Notes: a model not told the origin generated them from the sequence alone. DNA of 64,000 nt from Promicromonospora sp. MEB111 (GCF_030209445.1 NZ_JARVSD010000003.1:356336-420335), one strand, 5' to 3'. Shown: positions 16,911 through 26,082, numbered from the stretch's first letter. Numbers and translations: made by a program.

Positions 16911-18088
16911 CAGGCCACCCCCGGGCGTGCGGTTCGCCCCGTCACGGCGTCGCGCAGCGTGCGCACCACGTGCTCCTGCTGGTCGGCGGTGATCCCCGGG
17001 AACATCGGCAGCGAGAGGATCTGCCCGGCGTGCGCCTCGGCCCGCGGGGCGGTGCCGGGGCGGAAGCCCAGGTGCGCCGTCGCGGGCAGGAGGTGGACCG
17101 GGGCGGGGTAGTGGATGCCGTGCCCGATGCCGGCCGCCGACAGCGCCGCGGACACCGCGGGCCGGTGCGGCGTGCGCACCACGTACAGGTGCCACACGTG
17201 CGTGGCCCCCGACAGCTCGCGCGGCGCCACGAGCTCCGGCACGTCGGCGAACGCGTCGGCGAGCAGAGCCCCGTACCGCGCCGCGGCCTCCGACCGCCGC
17301 AGGTTCCACGCGTCGAGCCGCGTCAGCTTCGCGGACAGCACGGCGGCCTGGAGGGAGTCGAGGCGCGAGTTGGCGCCCACCTCCAGGTGCTCGTAGCGGT
17401 TGACGCCGCCGTGGTTGCGCAGGCGGCGGGCCCGCTCGGCCACGTCGTCGGACGACGTCAGCACCGCGCCGCCGTCGCCGAACGCGCCCAGGTTCTTGCC
17501 CGGGTAGAAGCTGGTCGCGGCCACGTCGCCCGCGCCGCCCGAGCGGAACCCGTCCCGGCTCGCGCCCTGGGACTGGGCGGCGTCCTCGACCAGGAGGACG
17601 TCGGGGCCCACCAGCTCGCGCAGCTGCGTCACCGGCGCCATCTGCCCGTACAGGTGCACGCCGACGACGGCCCGGGTGCGTGCCGACAGCCGGCCGGCCA
17701 CGTCCTCGGGGTCCAGCAGGAAGTCGTCGTCGACGTCGGCGGGCACCAGCAGGGCGCCGCAGCGCAGCACCGCCTCCGCCGTCGCGAAGAACGTGTTGGC
17801 CGGCACGATCACCTCGTCGCCCGGGCCGATCCCGGCAGCCCGCAGGCCGATCTCCAGGGCGTCCGTGCCGTTGCCCACGCCGACGGCGTGCTGCGCCCCG
17901 CTGTAGGCGGCGAACTCGCGCTCGAACCGCTCGACGTCCGGTCCCAGCACGAAGCCGGACGTGCGCAGGATCTCGTCCCAGCGCTCGCGGACGTCGCCCT
18001 CCACCTCGGCGGTCTGGGCGCCCAGGTCCAGGAAGGGCACGGGCTCCCGCGACGGCGCGGGGGAGGTCGTTGTCGTGGTCTCGGTCAT
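16910..18088 (-). CDS. DegT/DnrJ/EryC1 aminotransferase (sugar aminotransferase), FdtB/WbpE type
   Basis: 392 residues; ATG at 18088 overlaps the flippase stop. It is a fold-type I PLP enzyme: NGTDALEIGLRAAGI and PANTFFATAEAVL in the N-terminal third, VEDAAQSQGA for cofactor ring stacking, and FYPGKNLGAFGDGG with the Schiff-base lysine near residue 200. The last third matches the family up to the LSLPMFPG block. Such enzymes transfer an amino group from glutamate to a keto-sugar nucleotide. With the dehydrogenase at 23521-24615 it is one of two candidates for the 3-amination step of a diamino sugar acid. The 14 residues before VPFLDL are poorly conserved. Confidence 0.88.
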   Translation of the reverse strand: MTETTTTTSPAPSREPVPFLDLGAQTAEVEGDVRERWDEILRTSGFVLGPDVERFEREFAAYSGAQHAVGVGNGTDALEIGLRAAGIGPGDEVIVPANTFFATAEAVLRCGALLVPADVDDDFLLDPEDVAGRLSARTRAVVGVHLYGQMAPVTQLRELVGPDVLLVEDAAQSQGASRDGFRSGGAGDVAATSFYPGKNLGAFGDGGAVLTSSDDVAERARRLRNHGGVNRYEHLEVGANSRLDSLQAAVLSAKLTRLDAWNLRRSEAAARYGALLADAFADVPELVAPRELSGATHVWHLYVVRTPHRPAVSAALSAAGIGHGIHYPAPVHLLPATAHLGFRPGTAPRAEAHAGQILSLPMFPGITADQQEHVVRTLRDAVTGRTARPGVA

Positions 18089-19626
18089 CGGGTCGTTCCT
18101 CTCGGTCGGGCAGCCGGGACGGCGTCCGGCAGAAGGTCCGGCGCCTCGTCCGGTGTCTCGTCGGGCACGGTGTCCGGCGCTGCGTCGGCCGCCTCGTCCG
18201 GACCGTCGAGGGCCGTGCGGGCGGCGCGCCAGCGCGGGCGCACCCAGGCGAGCGTGGCGGCCGTGTAGAGGGCGAACGTGACCGCGCCGGCGAGCAGGCC
18301 GCCGAGCAGCGGGTCGTCGACCTGGCCGGCGGCCAGCAGGCCCGCGGCCACGGCGGCGGCCCCGGCCAGCCCCGGCAGGGCCAGGGCCCAGGCCAACGCG
18401 CCGACCTCGTCCCGCGACCGGCGCAGCAGCACCAGGTAGGCGGGCACCAGCACGCCCACGGAGACGGCGGCCTGCGCGACGGCGACGCCGATGCTCCCGG
18501 CCGCTCGCGCGCCGAGCACGACGGCGGGCACCAGGGCCACCAGCCAGACCACCTGCACCGCGAGGACCCCGCGCGAGCGGCCCAGGGCGTAGAGGTAGCC
18601 GGCCAGGACGTCCGAGACGACGCGCACGGCGCCGACCACGGCCAGCGGCACCAGGATCTGCGCGGCCGGCTCCCACCGGGCGCCGTAGACGAGCACGACC
18701 ACCGGGTGGGCCAGCGCGGCGAGCATGGCCGCCGCCAGCACGACGGCCCACCAGACGGGCCCGAGCAGCGGCACGAGCGCGGCGCGGGCACGCTCGCGCA
18801 CCTGCGAGAAGGCGGGCAGCGTGACCGACCGCAGGGCCTGGCCCACCAGCGTCATGGGCCACGTCGAGATGTTCGCGGCGAGCACGTAGTACCCGAGCTC
18901 GACGGCGCCGGCCGTGTTGCCGAGCACCACGCGGTCGACCGACAGCAGCACCCAGGACAGCAGGTTCGCGGCCGCGACGGGCAGCCCGAACGCGAGCACC
19001 GACCGGGCGACCGTCGGGTCCCACGAGAAGCGCAGCCGGGTGCGGGTGAGCCAGAACTGCACGGCCACGCCGCAGGCCTGGCCGACGACCCGGCCCACCG
19101 CCAGGCCGACCAGGCCGTAGCCGAGCACCGCCAGCACGAGGGTCACGACGGCGCCCACGCCGAAGTCGACGGCGTTCGAGCGGAACAACCCCTGCTGGTC
19201 GAGGCGCCGCTGGAGCGTGGCGAACGGGACGACGCCGACCCCGGCAAGCAGGAACGTCGCGGCCAGGATCGCGATGGGACCGGCCGCGCCGGGGCCGCCC
19301 ATCGCCGACGCGAGCGCGGGCGCGGACAGCGCGGTGACCAGGGTGAGCGTGCCGCCGGTCACCAGGCCGAGCACCGCGACGGGGCCGGTGCGCCGCTCGA
19401 AGTCGGGGCTGCGCACGAGGTCGGCGCTCAGACCGAGGTCCGCCAGGGCCATGACCACGCTCTGCACCGTCAGGGCGATCGCGTACAGGCCGAACTCCTC
19501 CGGCGACACGATGCGGGCGATGACGATGCCCAGGCCGAGGTTGCCCAGCCGCACCACGACCGTGCCGGTGGTGCTCCAGCGCAGGGCGTTCCCGACACGG
19601 CCGCTCAGGGTGGCGCCCTCGCTCAT
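18085..19626 (-). CDS. Wzx-type lipopolysaccharide/oligosaccharide flippase
   Basis: 513 residues with about 12-14 hydrophobic segments and the MOP/PST-superfamily signature near the N terminus (RLGNLGLGIVIARIVSPEEF). It would move the finished undecaprenyl-linked repeat unit across the membrane. The C-terminal 45 residues are hydrophilic with repeated DE-x-P-D/T runs, an acidic tail that I cannot assign. It overlaps both neighbours by four bases in the operon. A Wzx together with the polymerase and Wzz-like genes indicates a Wzx/Wzy-dependent pathway, not an ABC exporter; no ABC genes are seen. Confidence 0.85.
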   Translation of the reverse strand: MSEGATLSGRVGNALRWSTTGTVVVRLGNLGLGIVIARIVSPEEFGLYAIALTVQSVVMALADLGLSADLVRSPDFERRTGPVAVLGLVTGGTLTLVTALSAPALASAMGGPGAAGPIAILAATFLLAGVGVVPFATLQRRLDQQGLFRSNAVDFGVGAVVTLVLAVLGYGLVGLAVGRVVGQACGVAVQFWLTRTRLRFSWDPTVARSVLAFGLPVAAANLLSWVLLSVDRVVLGNTAGAVELGYYVLAANISTWPMTLVGQALRSVTLPAFSQVRERARAALVPLLGPVWWAVVLAAAMLAALAHPVVVLVYGARWEPAAQILVPLAVVGAVRVVSDVLAGYLYALGRSRGVLAVQVVWLVALVPAVVLGARAAGSIGVAVAQAAVSVGVLVPAYLVLLRRSRDEVGALAWALALPGLAGAAAVAAGLLAAGQVDDPLLGGLLAGAVTFALYTAATLAWVRPRWRAARTALDGPDEAADAAPDTVPDETPDEAPDLLPDAVPAARPRGTTR

Positions 19627-20672
19627 GTCCCGAACCTCGCGAGGAGCTGGCCGCGGACCTTCCAGCGCAGCGACTCGACGGCCTCGACACCGAGCCGGGA
19701 CCGGTGCGCGGCGCGCCCGGCCAGGCGGGCCCACTGCCAGGCGGGCGACCGGACGACGCCGGGATCGGCCTCCTGGGCGAGCTTCAGGAGCTGCGCGCGG
19801 TGCTCGGCGCCGTCGGGCCCCGGGGGCAGCAGCGTGGAGGCGAGCACCACCTCGCGCGCGACGGCGGCGTCGGCCCGCGCGCGCAGCCGGTCGGGCCGGC
19901 GCAGCAGGTGCCCGTCCTCGCGGAAGAACAGGTCGAAGGTCCCGAGCACGGAGCGCCAGTTGTCGAGGTTCCCGCCGAACTGGACGTTGTGCATGTTCGC
20001 GTCGTGCTGCCGGTAGTAGGCCTGGACCGGCCCGTTGACGCGGCCGATCCGGCCGCGCGCGGCGGCCTGCAGCCACATGTACATGTCCGCCGCCTGCGGC
20101 AGCGCGGCCTCGTAGCCGCCGATCGCGTCGTAGACGGACCGGCGCATCACGACCTCGGGGTTGGTCGGGATGTTGCGTCCGCGGCGGGCGACGTGGCCCA
20201 CCCACTGCTCGCCCTCCCAGACGGTCCACCAGCTCCGGGTGGGCGTGAACGCGGGCGGTGCGCCGTCGAAGTCGGTCACGAGGCCGTAGACCAGCGAGAT
20301 CCGCCGGTCGTGCTCCAGCAGGGCGGCGGCACGGGCGAGCGCGCCGGGCGCGAGGGCGTCGTCGGCGGACAGGAGCACCACGTAGTCGCCGCGGGCCCGG
20401 CCGAGCCCGTCGTTGTAGGTGCGGATGTGCCGCATGTTCCGCTCGTGCTCGACCAGCGTCACGCGCGGGTCCGACGCGGCGATCTCGCGCGCGACGGCGA
20501 CGCTCCCGTCGGTCGAGGTGTCGTCGACCACGATCACCTCGACGTCCACGCCCTCCTGGGCGAGCACGGAGCCGACGGAGGTCGGGAGGTACTGCCCGTA
20601 GTTGTAGTGCGGCACCACCACCGAGACGAGCGGGCGGGTGCGCAGGGGGAGCGGGGTCCGGACCGTGGTCAT
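19623..20672 (-). CDS. Glycosyltransferase family 2
   Basis: 349 residues. GT-A motifs: SVVVPHYNYGQYLPTSVGS, VIVVDDTSTDGSVA and VVLLSADDALAPGALAR near residue 100. The block PQAADMYMWLQAAARG provides the acceptor-side acid. It resembles the GT2 at 15702-16910 in motif order and wording (Y-D/N-Y-G-x-Y/F-L-P, S/R-x-D-D-x-L-x-P-G-A-L-A-R), which suggests duplication within the operon. The stop overlaps the flippase start and the start overlaps the NeuD-like gene stop. Confidence 0.87.
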   Translation of the reverse strand: MTTVRTPLPLRTRPLVSVVVPHYNYGQYLPTSVGSVLAQEGVDVEVIVVDDTSTDGSVAVAREIAASDPRVTLVEHERNMRHIRTYNDGLGRARGDYVVLLSADDALAPGALARAAALLEHDRRISLVYGLVTDFDGAPPAFTPTRSWWTVWEGEQWVGHVARRGRNIPTNPEVVMRRSVYDAIGGYEAALPQAADMYMWLQAAARGRIGRVNGPVQAYYRQHDANMHNVQFGGNLDNWRSVLGTFDLFFREDGHLLRRPDRLRARADAAVAREVVLASTLLPPGPDGAEHRAQLLKLAQEADPGVVRSPAWQWARLAGRAAHRSRLGVEAVESLRWKVRGQLLARFGT

Positions 20673-21313
20673 CGCGCCACCTCGCGGACCAGCCGCCGGG
20701 CCGGCACGCCGGCCCAGGTCTCGCCGTCCGGCACGTCGGTCAGGACCACGGCCCCCATGCCGACCACGGCGCCCGCGCCGATCCGGACGCCGGGGTGCAC
20801 CGAGGCGTTCATGCCCAGGTAGGCGGCACGGCCCACGCGCACGCCCCCGCCCAGGGAGACCCCGGCGGCGAGCGTCGCGAAGTCGTCCAGCACGCAGTCG
20901 TGCGTGACCGTCACCCCGGGCATCGCGACCACGTGCGCGCCGAGCACGGCGTCCGCGGTGATCGTGACGCCGGCCAGCAGCACGGAGCCCTCCCCGACCG
21001 GGCAGCCGGCAGGGTTGCGCACCGACGGATCGACCACCCGCGCGTACGTGGCGCCCGCGTCGAGCCGCGCGTGCACGGCGGCGCGGGTGCGGCTCGGGCC
21101 GACGCACAGCAGCAGGCGGGCGCCGGGGTGCTCCGCGGCGGAGCTCACCGGCCCCAGCACCGGCGCCCCGCCGACGGTGGGCGGCAGATCGGCGTAGCGG
21201 TCGTCGAGCACGCCGAGCACGTCGTGCCCGGCCTCGGCGACGACGGGAAGCACCTCGCGGGCCAGCCCGCTCGCCCCCACCAGCAGCAGCGGCCCGCCCC
21301 AGCTCGCCGCCAC
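20669..21313 (-). CDS. NeuD/PglD-like sugar O- or N-acyltransferase
   Basis: 214 residues. The first about 75 residues form a small Rossmann-like domain (LLVGASGLAREVLPVVAEAG), followed by hexapeptide repeats such as GSVLLAGVTITADAVLGAHV of a left-handed beta-helix. This two-domain layout is that of PglD, which N-acetylates a 4-amino sugar nucleotide, and of NeuD. H in TVTHDCVLDDFATLA is the likely catalytic base. It starts one base after the stop of the aminotransferase 21315-22469, so that aminotransferase probably makes its amine substrate. Confidence 0.83.
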   Translation of the reverse strand: MAASWGGPLLLVGASGLAREVLPVVAEAGHDVLGVLDDRYADLPPTVGGAPVLGPVSSAAEHPGARLLLCVGPSRTRAAVHARLDAGATYARVVDPSVRNPAGCPVGEGSVLLAGVTITADAVLGAHVVAMPGVTVTHDCVLDDFATLAAGVSLGGGVRVGRAAYLGMNASVHPGVRIGAGAVVGMGAVVLTDVPDGETWAGVPARRLVREVAR

Positions 21314-21314
21314 C

Positions 21315-22469
21315 TCACTGCCCCCCGTACCCGCGGAGCACCTCGACCACGCGGCCCAGCTCGGCGTCCGTCATCTGGTGGAACAGGGGCAGGATCAGCG
21401 TGCGGTCCGTGAGCCGCTCGGTCACGGGCAGCGGCACGTGGCCGCGGCCCGCGTGAGCCGGCTGCCGGTGCGCGGCCATGATGCCGCGGCGCGCCGAGAT
21501 GCCCGCCGAGGCGAGGGCCAGGAGCAGCCCCTCCCGGTCCAGGCGGTACCCGGGCAGCACCTCGGCCCACAGCGACTGCACATTGGCCCGGCCCCAGGCC
21601 GGGTCCTCGACGAGGCGCAGGCCGGGCACGTCCGCCAGCTCGGCGCGGTAGCGGGCGGCGAGCTCGCGCCGCCGGGCGACGATCTCGGGGAGACGGCCGA
21701 GCTGCACCAGGCCGACGGCGGCCTGCAGGTCGGTCATCCGGAAGTTGAACCCGACCTCGTCGTACTCCTCCGGCGGGGAGACGAGGGCGGCGTGCCGGTC
21801 CGCCGCGGAGACGCTCATGGCGTGCTCGCGCAGGCGTCGCGCACGAGCGGCCCAGTCCGGGCGGCTGGTGGTGATCATCCCGCCCTCGCCGGTGGTGAGG
21901 ATCTTGCGGGGGTGGAAGGACCAGGCGACGATCTCGGCACCCGCCCCGACCGGACGGTCGTGGTAGGTCGAGCCGGCGCCGCACGCGGCGTCCTCGACCA
22001 CCACGATGCCGAGCGGGTCGCACAGCTCGCGGATCGCGGCGAGGTCGACCGGCACGCCGGCCTGGTCCACCGCGATCACCGCGCGGGTGGCGGGCGTGAG
22101 GGCGGCGGCCACCGTCTCGGCGGTGAGGTTCCCGGTGGCGGCGTCCACGTCCGCGAAGACGGGGCGCGCGCCCACGTACGTGGGCGCGTTCGCGGTGGCG
22201 ACGAACGAGAACGACGGCACCACGACGTCGTCGCCGGGCCGGATGCCCGCGACGACCAGGGCGAGGTGCAGCGCCGTGGTGCAGCTCGACGTCGCGACGG
22301 CGGCGCGGGCGCGCATCGCGTCGGCGAACGCCGTCTCGAACGCGGCGACCCGCGGGCCCTGGGCCACCCAGCCGGACTCGATCACCTCGGTGACCGCGGC
22401 GATCTCCTCGGCGCCCAGCCACGGCTTCATGACGTCGACGCGGTGCAGGCCCTCCTCCACGGCGGTCAT
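21315..22469 (-). CDS. DegT/DnrJ/EryC1 aminotransferase (sugar aminotransferase), second copy
   Basis: 384 residues from ATG 22469; a second ATG at codon 14 (MKPWLG) is an equally good start for this family. PLP-fold motifs are SSCTTALHLALVVAGI, PSFSFVATANAPTYVG, VEDAACGAGS and WSFHPRKILTTGEGG, the last with the Schiff-base lysine. It is only distantly similar to the aminotransferase at 16910-18088. Direct coupling to a PglD/NeuD-like acyltransferase fits a pathway making a 4-acetamido sugar (PglE-PglD style). A WlbC role is the alternative. Confidence 0.87.
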   Translation of the reverse strand: MTAVEEGLHRVDVMKPWLGAEEIAAVTEVIESGWVAQGPRVAAFETAFADAMRARAAVATSSCTTALHLALVVAGIRPGDDVVVPSFSFVATANAPTYVGARPVFADVDAATGNLTAETVAAALTPATRAVIAVDQAGVPVDLAAIRELCDPLGIVVVEDAACGAGSTYHDRPVGAGAEIVAWSFHPRKILTTGEGGMITTSRPDWAARARRLREHAMSVSAADRHAALVSPPEEYDEVGFNFRMTDLQAAVGLVQLGRLPEIVARRRELAARYRAELADVPGLRLVEDPAWGRANVQSLWAEVLPGYRLDREGLLLALASAGISARRGIMAAHRQPAHAGRGHVPLPVTERLTDRTLILPLFHQMTDAELGRVVEVLRGYGGQ

Positions 22470-23524
22470 GCGACCACCCCCGCGGGGGCGGTCGTGGCGC
22501 TCGCGGGCGCGACCCAGTTGCGGTCCTCGATCCGGCTCAGCATCTCCTGCGGGCTCTCGGGCCGGCCGCGGAACCAGTCGACCAGGTCGGCGACCCCCTG
22601 CTCGAAGGTGGTCCGCGGCTCGAACCCGGTCAGCTCCCGGACCAGCGTGTTGTCCACCAGCAGGCGGCGGACGTCGCCCGGGCGGGCCTCCAGCCGCTCC
22701 GGCTCCAGGTCGGGCCGCCCGGCGAGCCGCGCGACCGTGGTCACCAGCTCGTTGACGGTCACCTCGGCGCCCGAGCCCACGTTCACGGTGCGGCCCACGG
22801 CGGCGTCGCACTCGGCGATGTCCGCCAGGCCCCGCGCGGTGTCGCTCACGTGCAGGAAGTCGCGCGTCTGCTCGCCGTCGCCGTAGACGAACGCGGGCAG
22901 GCCGCACAGGGCGCGCACGATGGTGCGGGGCAGCACCTCGCCGCTGTCGCCCTCGAAGTGGCTGCGCGGGCCGAAGGTGTTGAACGGCCGGACCACCACG
23001 ACGGGCATGCCGTGGGTGCGGAACGCGGCACGCGCGTACGCCTCCCCGGCGAGCTTGGACCCGCCGTAGACCGTCTCGGGCCAGGTCGGGTGCCGCTCGT
23101 CCATCGGGGCGTACTGCGCGGTGCCGAACACCTCGCTGGAGCTCACGTGGACGAAGCGGCCCACGCCCGCCGCGCGGGCCCGTTCGAGCAGCTCCAGCGT
23201 GGCGGTCGCGTTGACCTCGTGGTTCTCCCGCGGGTCGTGCAGGCTGTGCCGCACCCCCAGGCAGGCCAGGTGGAAGACGACGTCCGCGTCGTCGACCAGC
23301 GCGAGTGCGGCCTCGCTCCGGATGTCGTCCGCGACGAGCCGTACCGGGCCGTGCCCGTCGGTGTCTCCCAGGTGGTGGGCCAGGTTCTCGCGCCGGCCGT
23401 TGACCAGGTTGTCGACCACGGTGACCGACGCCGCGCGCCGGCGCACCAGCTCGTCGACCAGGTGGCTGCCGATGAATCCCGCGCCGCCCGTGACCAGCAC
23501 CCGCGCCCCGCTCAGCGCGCTCAT
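22466..23524 (-). CDS. NAD-dependent epimerase/dehydratase (extended SDR, sugar nucleotide)
   Basis: 352 residues. VLVTGGAGFIGSHLVDELV is the NAD-binding GxxGxxG; SSSEVFG and Y-G-G-S-K in VYGGSKLAGE give the catalytic Ser/Tyr/Lys. It also has the RPFNTFGPR block and FLHVSD typical of GDP/UDP-sugar epimerases and dehydratases. Candidate reactions are 4-epimerisation or 4,6-dehydration of a nucleotide sugar, the latter supplying the keto-sugar for the next gene's aminotransferase. Both neighbours overlap it by four bases. Which reaction it performs cannot be decided here. Confidence 0.85.
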   Translation of the reverse strand: MSALSGARVLVTGGAGFIGSHLVDELVRRRAASVTVVDNLVNGRRENLAHHLGDTDGHGPVRLVADDIRSEAALALVDDADVVFHLACLGVRHSLHDPRENHEVNATATLELLERARAAGVGRFVHVSSSEVFGTAQYAPMDERHPTWPETVYGGSKLAGEAYARAAFRTHGMPVVVVRPFNTFGPRSHFEGDSGEVLPRTIVRALCGLPAFVYGDGEQTRDFLHVSDTARGLADIAECDAAVGRTVNVGSGAEVTVNELVTTVARLAGRPDLEPERLEARPGDVRRLLVDNTLVRELTGFEPRTTFEQGVADLVDWFRGRPESPQEMLSRIEDRNWVAPASATTAPAGVVA

Positions 23525-24615
23525 GCGGCCGCTCCGTCCTTGGTCGGCCCGCCCGCGAGCACCGGCGTGCGTGCGCCGGTCTCGACCCGCGTCACGCCGC
23601 CGCCCGTGGCGAGGCTGCGGTCCGCGGCCTCCAGCACGTCGAGCACGCGCAGGCCCGCGGCGCCGTCGGTCAGGGCCGGGCGCTCGCCCTGGATCGCCTC
23701 GGCGAGCTCGCCCACCATGGACCCGAGCGCCTCGCGCTCCTCCAGGGCCGGCGACCAGGTGTCGCCCAGGCGGTAGGAGATCGTGGCGGCCCGGCGCTCC
23801 AGGCTGTCGAACGCCTGGGTCTCCAGGTCCACGCCGCGGTCGTAGACGCTGATCCGCTGCTGCGGGTTCAGGTCGTCCCACACGAGCGTGCGGCGCGACC
23901 CGCCGATGGTCATCCGCCGCACCTTGGTGGGACTGAGCCAGTTCACGTGCACGCTCGCGACGGCGCCGCCCGGCAGGGGCAGCACCAGGTAGCCCACGCA
24001 GGACTTGCCCGCGCCGATCGGGTCGGCGCCGTGCGCCGCCACCGACTCGGGCTGCAGCCCGCCGGGCAGGATGAAGTCGATCACCGAGAGGTCGTGCGGC
24101 GCCAGGTCCCAGAACACGTCGACGTCGGGCTGGACCAGGCCGAGGTTGATCCGTACGGAGTCGATGTAGAGGATCTCACCCAGGTCGCCGTTCGCCACGA
24201 GCTCGCGAATCTTCCGGACCGCCGGGGTGTAGCAGTAGGTGTGGTCGGTCATGAGCACCAGGCCGCGGTCCCGCGCCGCGGCGACCATCTCGGTGGCCGC
24301 CGCCGCGCGGTCGGCGATCGGCTTCTCGACCACCACGTGCTTGCCGGCGCGCAGCGCGGCCAGCGCGATCGCGTGGTGCGTCCGGGCGGGCGTGGCGATG
24401 GCCACCGCGTCGATGTCGTCCCGGGCGAGCAGCGCGTCGAGCGACGTCTCGACGTCGGCCCGGCCGTTCGCGCGGGCCACCCGGGAGGCGCGGTCCGCGT
24501 CGAGATCGCAGACGGCGGCCAGCTCCCAGCGGTCGGACGCCGCGAAGTTGCGTGCCAGGTTGGGTCCCCAGTAGCCGGCGCCCACCACGGCCGCCCGCAA
24601 GAGTCTCTGGTCCAT
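23521..24615 (-). CDS. Gfo/Idh/MocA oxidoreductase, WlbA/WbpB-like
   Basis: 364 residues. VVGAGYWGPNLARNF is the N-terminal NAD-binding motif, and VVVEKPIA holds the signature EKP lysine. The C-terminal domain has DLAPHDLSVIDFI with a conserved histidine. Closest in style to WlbA/WbpB, which oxidise the C3 hydroxyl of UDP-GlcNAc uronic acid before amination. It is the promoter-proximal gene of the nine-gene minus-strand operon. The UDP-GlcNAc 6-dehydrogenase that would make its substrate is not in the window, so the pathway needs a gene elsewhere. Confidence 0.82.
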   Translation of the reverse strand: MDQRLLRAAVVGAGYWGPNLARNFAASDRWELAAVCDLDADRASRVARANGRADVETSLDALLARDDIDAVAIATPARTHHAIALAALRAGKHVVVEKPIADRAAAATEMVAAARDRGLVLMTDHTYCYTPAVRKIRELVANGDLGEILYIDSVRINLGLVQPDVDVFWDLAPHDLSVIDFILPGGLQPESVAAHGADPIGAGKSCVGYLVLPLPGGAVASVHVNWLSPTKVRRMTIGGSRRTLVWDDLNPQQRISVYDRGVDLETQAFDSLERRAATISYRLGDTWSPALEEREALGSMVGELAEAIQGERPALTDGAAGLRVLDVLEAADRSLATGGGVTRVETGARTPVLAGGPTKDGAAA

Positions 24616-24720
24616 GCTGCCTTCTTCCGGTATCAGCTCGGATCGGCCCGGAGTGTTGTCATCCTGGCTTCGATCAATGTACGTCCCGGCCTCGCGGCGA
24701 ACTGGCCGGGGCCTTTCGAA

Positions 24721-24774
24721 ATCACCCGTGCTCGACGTTTATTCACCCGGAGCGGGTTTCACCCAGGGGTGAAA
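24721..24774. promoter_or_regulatory. TCACCC half-site cluster, gap F (24616-24815)
   Basis: Four half-sites: ATCACCC at 24721, TTCACCC at 24742 and 24758, and GGGTGAA at 24767. The last two form the perfect inverted repeat TTTCACCC-AG-GGGTGAAA (24757-24774). They lie 105-160 bases upstream of the start of the nine-gene operon. This is the densest of the clusters and guards the longest operon. Confidence 0.55.
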
Positions 24775-24815
24775 AAGAAATGCGCGAAGGGCGCCGGAAA
24801 TGCCGCGACCGGCAT

Positions 24816-26039
24816 TCATCCGTGCTTCTCGGACAATGCGCGCGCGTGGCCCGTCACCGTGTCGAACACCCGCACGTAGGTCTCCGCCTGCCGGCGCCAG
24901 GACAGCTCGCCCTCGATCCGGGCGCGCCCGGCCAGGCCCATCGTCCGGGCGCGGTCGGGGTCGTCGAGGATCTCGAGGATCGCGTCGCCGAACGCCGCGG
25001 GGTCGCTCCCGGCGACGTACCGGCCCGCGTCGCCCGCGCTGCGGCGGGTCTCGGTCAGGTCCGTCGCCACCACGGGCAGCTCGTGCGCCATGTACTCGAG
25101 CGTCTTGTTCATGGTGGAGCGGTCGTTGAACTCGCTCGGCGGGTCCGGCGTGACGCCCAGGTCCGCGCTGGACAGCCATCGCCCGATGGCCTCGTGGTCG
25201 ACCCGGCCGGTGAAGTGCACCCAGAGGTCCAGCCCGCGGCGCGTGCAGTCCGCGCGCAGCTCCTCCAGCGCGTCCCCGAACCCGAGCAGCGCGAAGCGCA
25301 CGTCGGTGCGGCCGCGCACGCGCACCACGTGCTCGACGGCGGCCAGCAGCCGGTCCACGCCGTCCTGCGAGCCCATGATCCCCACGTAGCACACGAGGTG
25401 CTTGCCGAGGTCACGAGCCCCCGGCTCGGGGTCGCCCTTGCGCATCAGGTCGGCGTCGGGCGTGCTGAGCACCACCGAGCTGCGGCTCAGGTCGACCCTG
25501 CCGCGCTCCAGCGCGATCTGCCGGTACGAGCCGTTCGTCGAGATCACGTGGTCGGCGGTGCGGTACGTCGCGCGCTCCAGGAGCAGCAGCGCCTTGTACA
25601 GCAGGTCCTGCCGGCCGAACTTCGCGATGTACACCTCGGGGCACAGGTCGTGCTGGTCGTAGACGAAGCGCACCCCGCGCCGCAGCCGCCAGAGCAGGGC
25701 GAGCAGCCAGTAGGTGTCCGGCGGGTTGCACGCCTGGATCACCTGGAACGGCGCGTCGCGGTGCACGCGGGCCGAGGCCCGCGCCGTCCGCCACCAGCAG
25801 ACGACGAACTCGCGGACATAGCCCATGACGCCGCGGGAGTCCGGGGGCGGGGCGTACGAGTAGACGGTCGTGTCGTCCACCTGGGACCGGGCGGGCTCGT
25901 CGGGGTTCTCCTGCGGGCAGACGACGCTCACGCGGTACCCGGCGTCGGTCAGCGCGCGGCACTCGGACCGGACCCTGCGGTCGATCCTGAACGGCAGGTT
26001 CTGGATGATCACCAGAACGTGTGGAGCGTCGGAATGCAT
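24816..26039 (-). CDS. Glycosyltransferase family 4
   Basis: 407 residues. GT-B fold: VLVIIQNLPFRIDRRVRSEC at the N terminus with an acceptor-side loop, YDQHDLCPEVY in the middle of the first domain, and VCYVGIMGSQDGVDRLL opening the second. The motif with MNKTLEYMAHELPVVA carries the conserved E-x7-E-like glutamate. It belongs to the group often annotated as putative colanic-acid-type transferases. It is a single gene between two TCACCC-bearing gaps, so it probably has its own promoter in gap G. Confidence 0.87.
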   Translation of the reverse strand: MHSDAPHVLVIIQNLPFRIDRRVRSECRALTDAGYRVSVVCPQENPDEPARSQVDDTTVYSYAPPPDSRGVMGYVREFVVCWWRTARASARVHRDAPFQVIQACNPPDTYWLLALLWRLRRGVRFVYDQHDLCPEVYIAKFGRQDLLYKALLLLERATYRTADHVISTNGSYRQIALERGRVDLSRSSVVLSTPDADLMRKGDPEPGARDLGKHLVCYVGIMGSQDGVDRLLAAVEHVVRVRGRTDVRFALLGFGDALEELRADCTRRGLDLWVHFTGRVDHEAIGRWLSSADLGVTPDPPSEFNDRSTMNKTLEYMAHELPVVATDLTETRRSAGDAGRYVAGSDPAAFGDAILEILDDPDRARTMGLAGRARIEGELSWRRQAETYVRVFDTVTGHARALSEKHG

Positions 26040-26082
26040 GAGGAAAGTCTTGCTCCCGCAGCGCGCGCCAGAAACCCGGGGA

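Noticed and set aside
15702..19690. Extended frames that appear to fuse glycosyltransferase, aminotransferase and flippase genes
   Set aside because: Upstream parts are shadow readings. Each real protein starts at an ATG overlapping the previous stop and matches family length.
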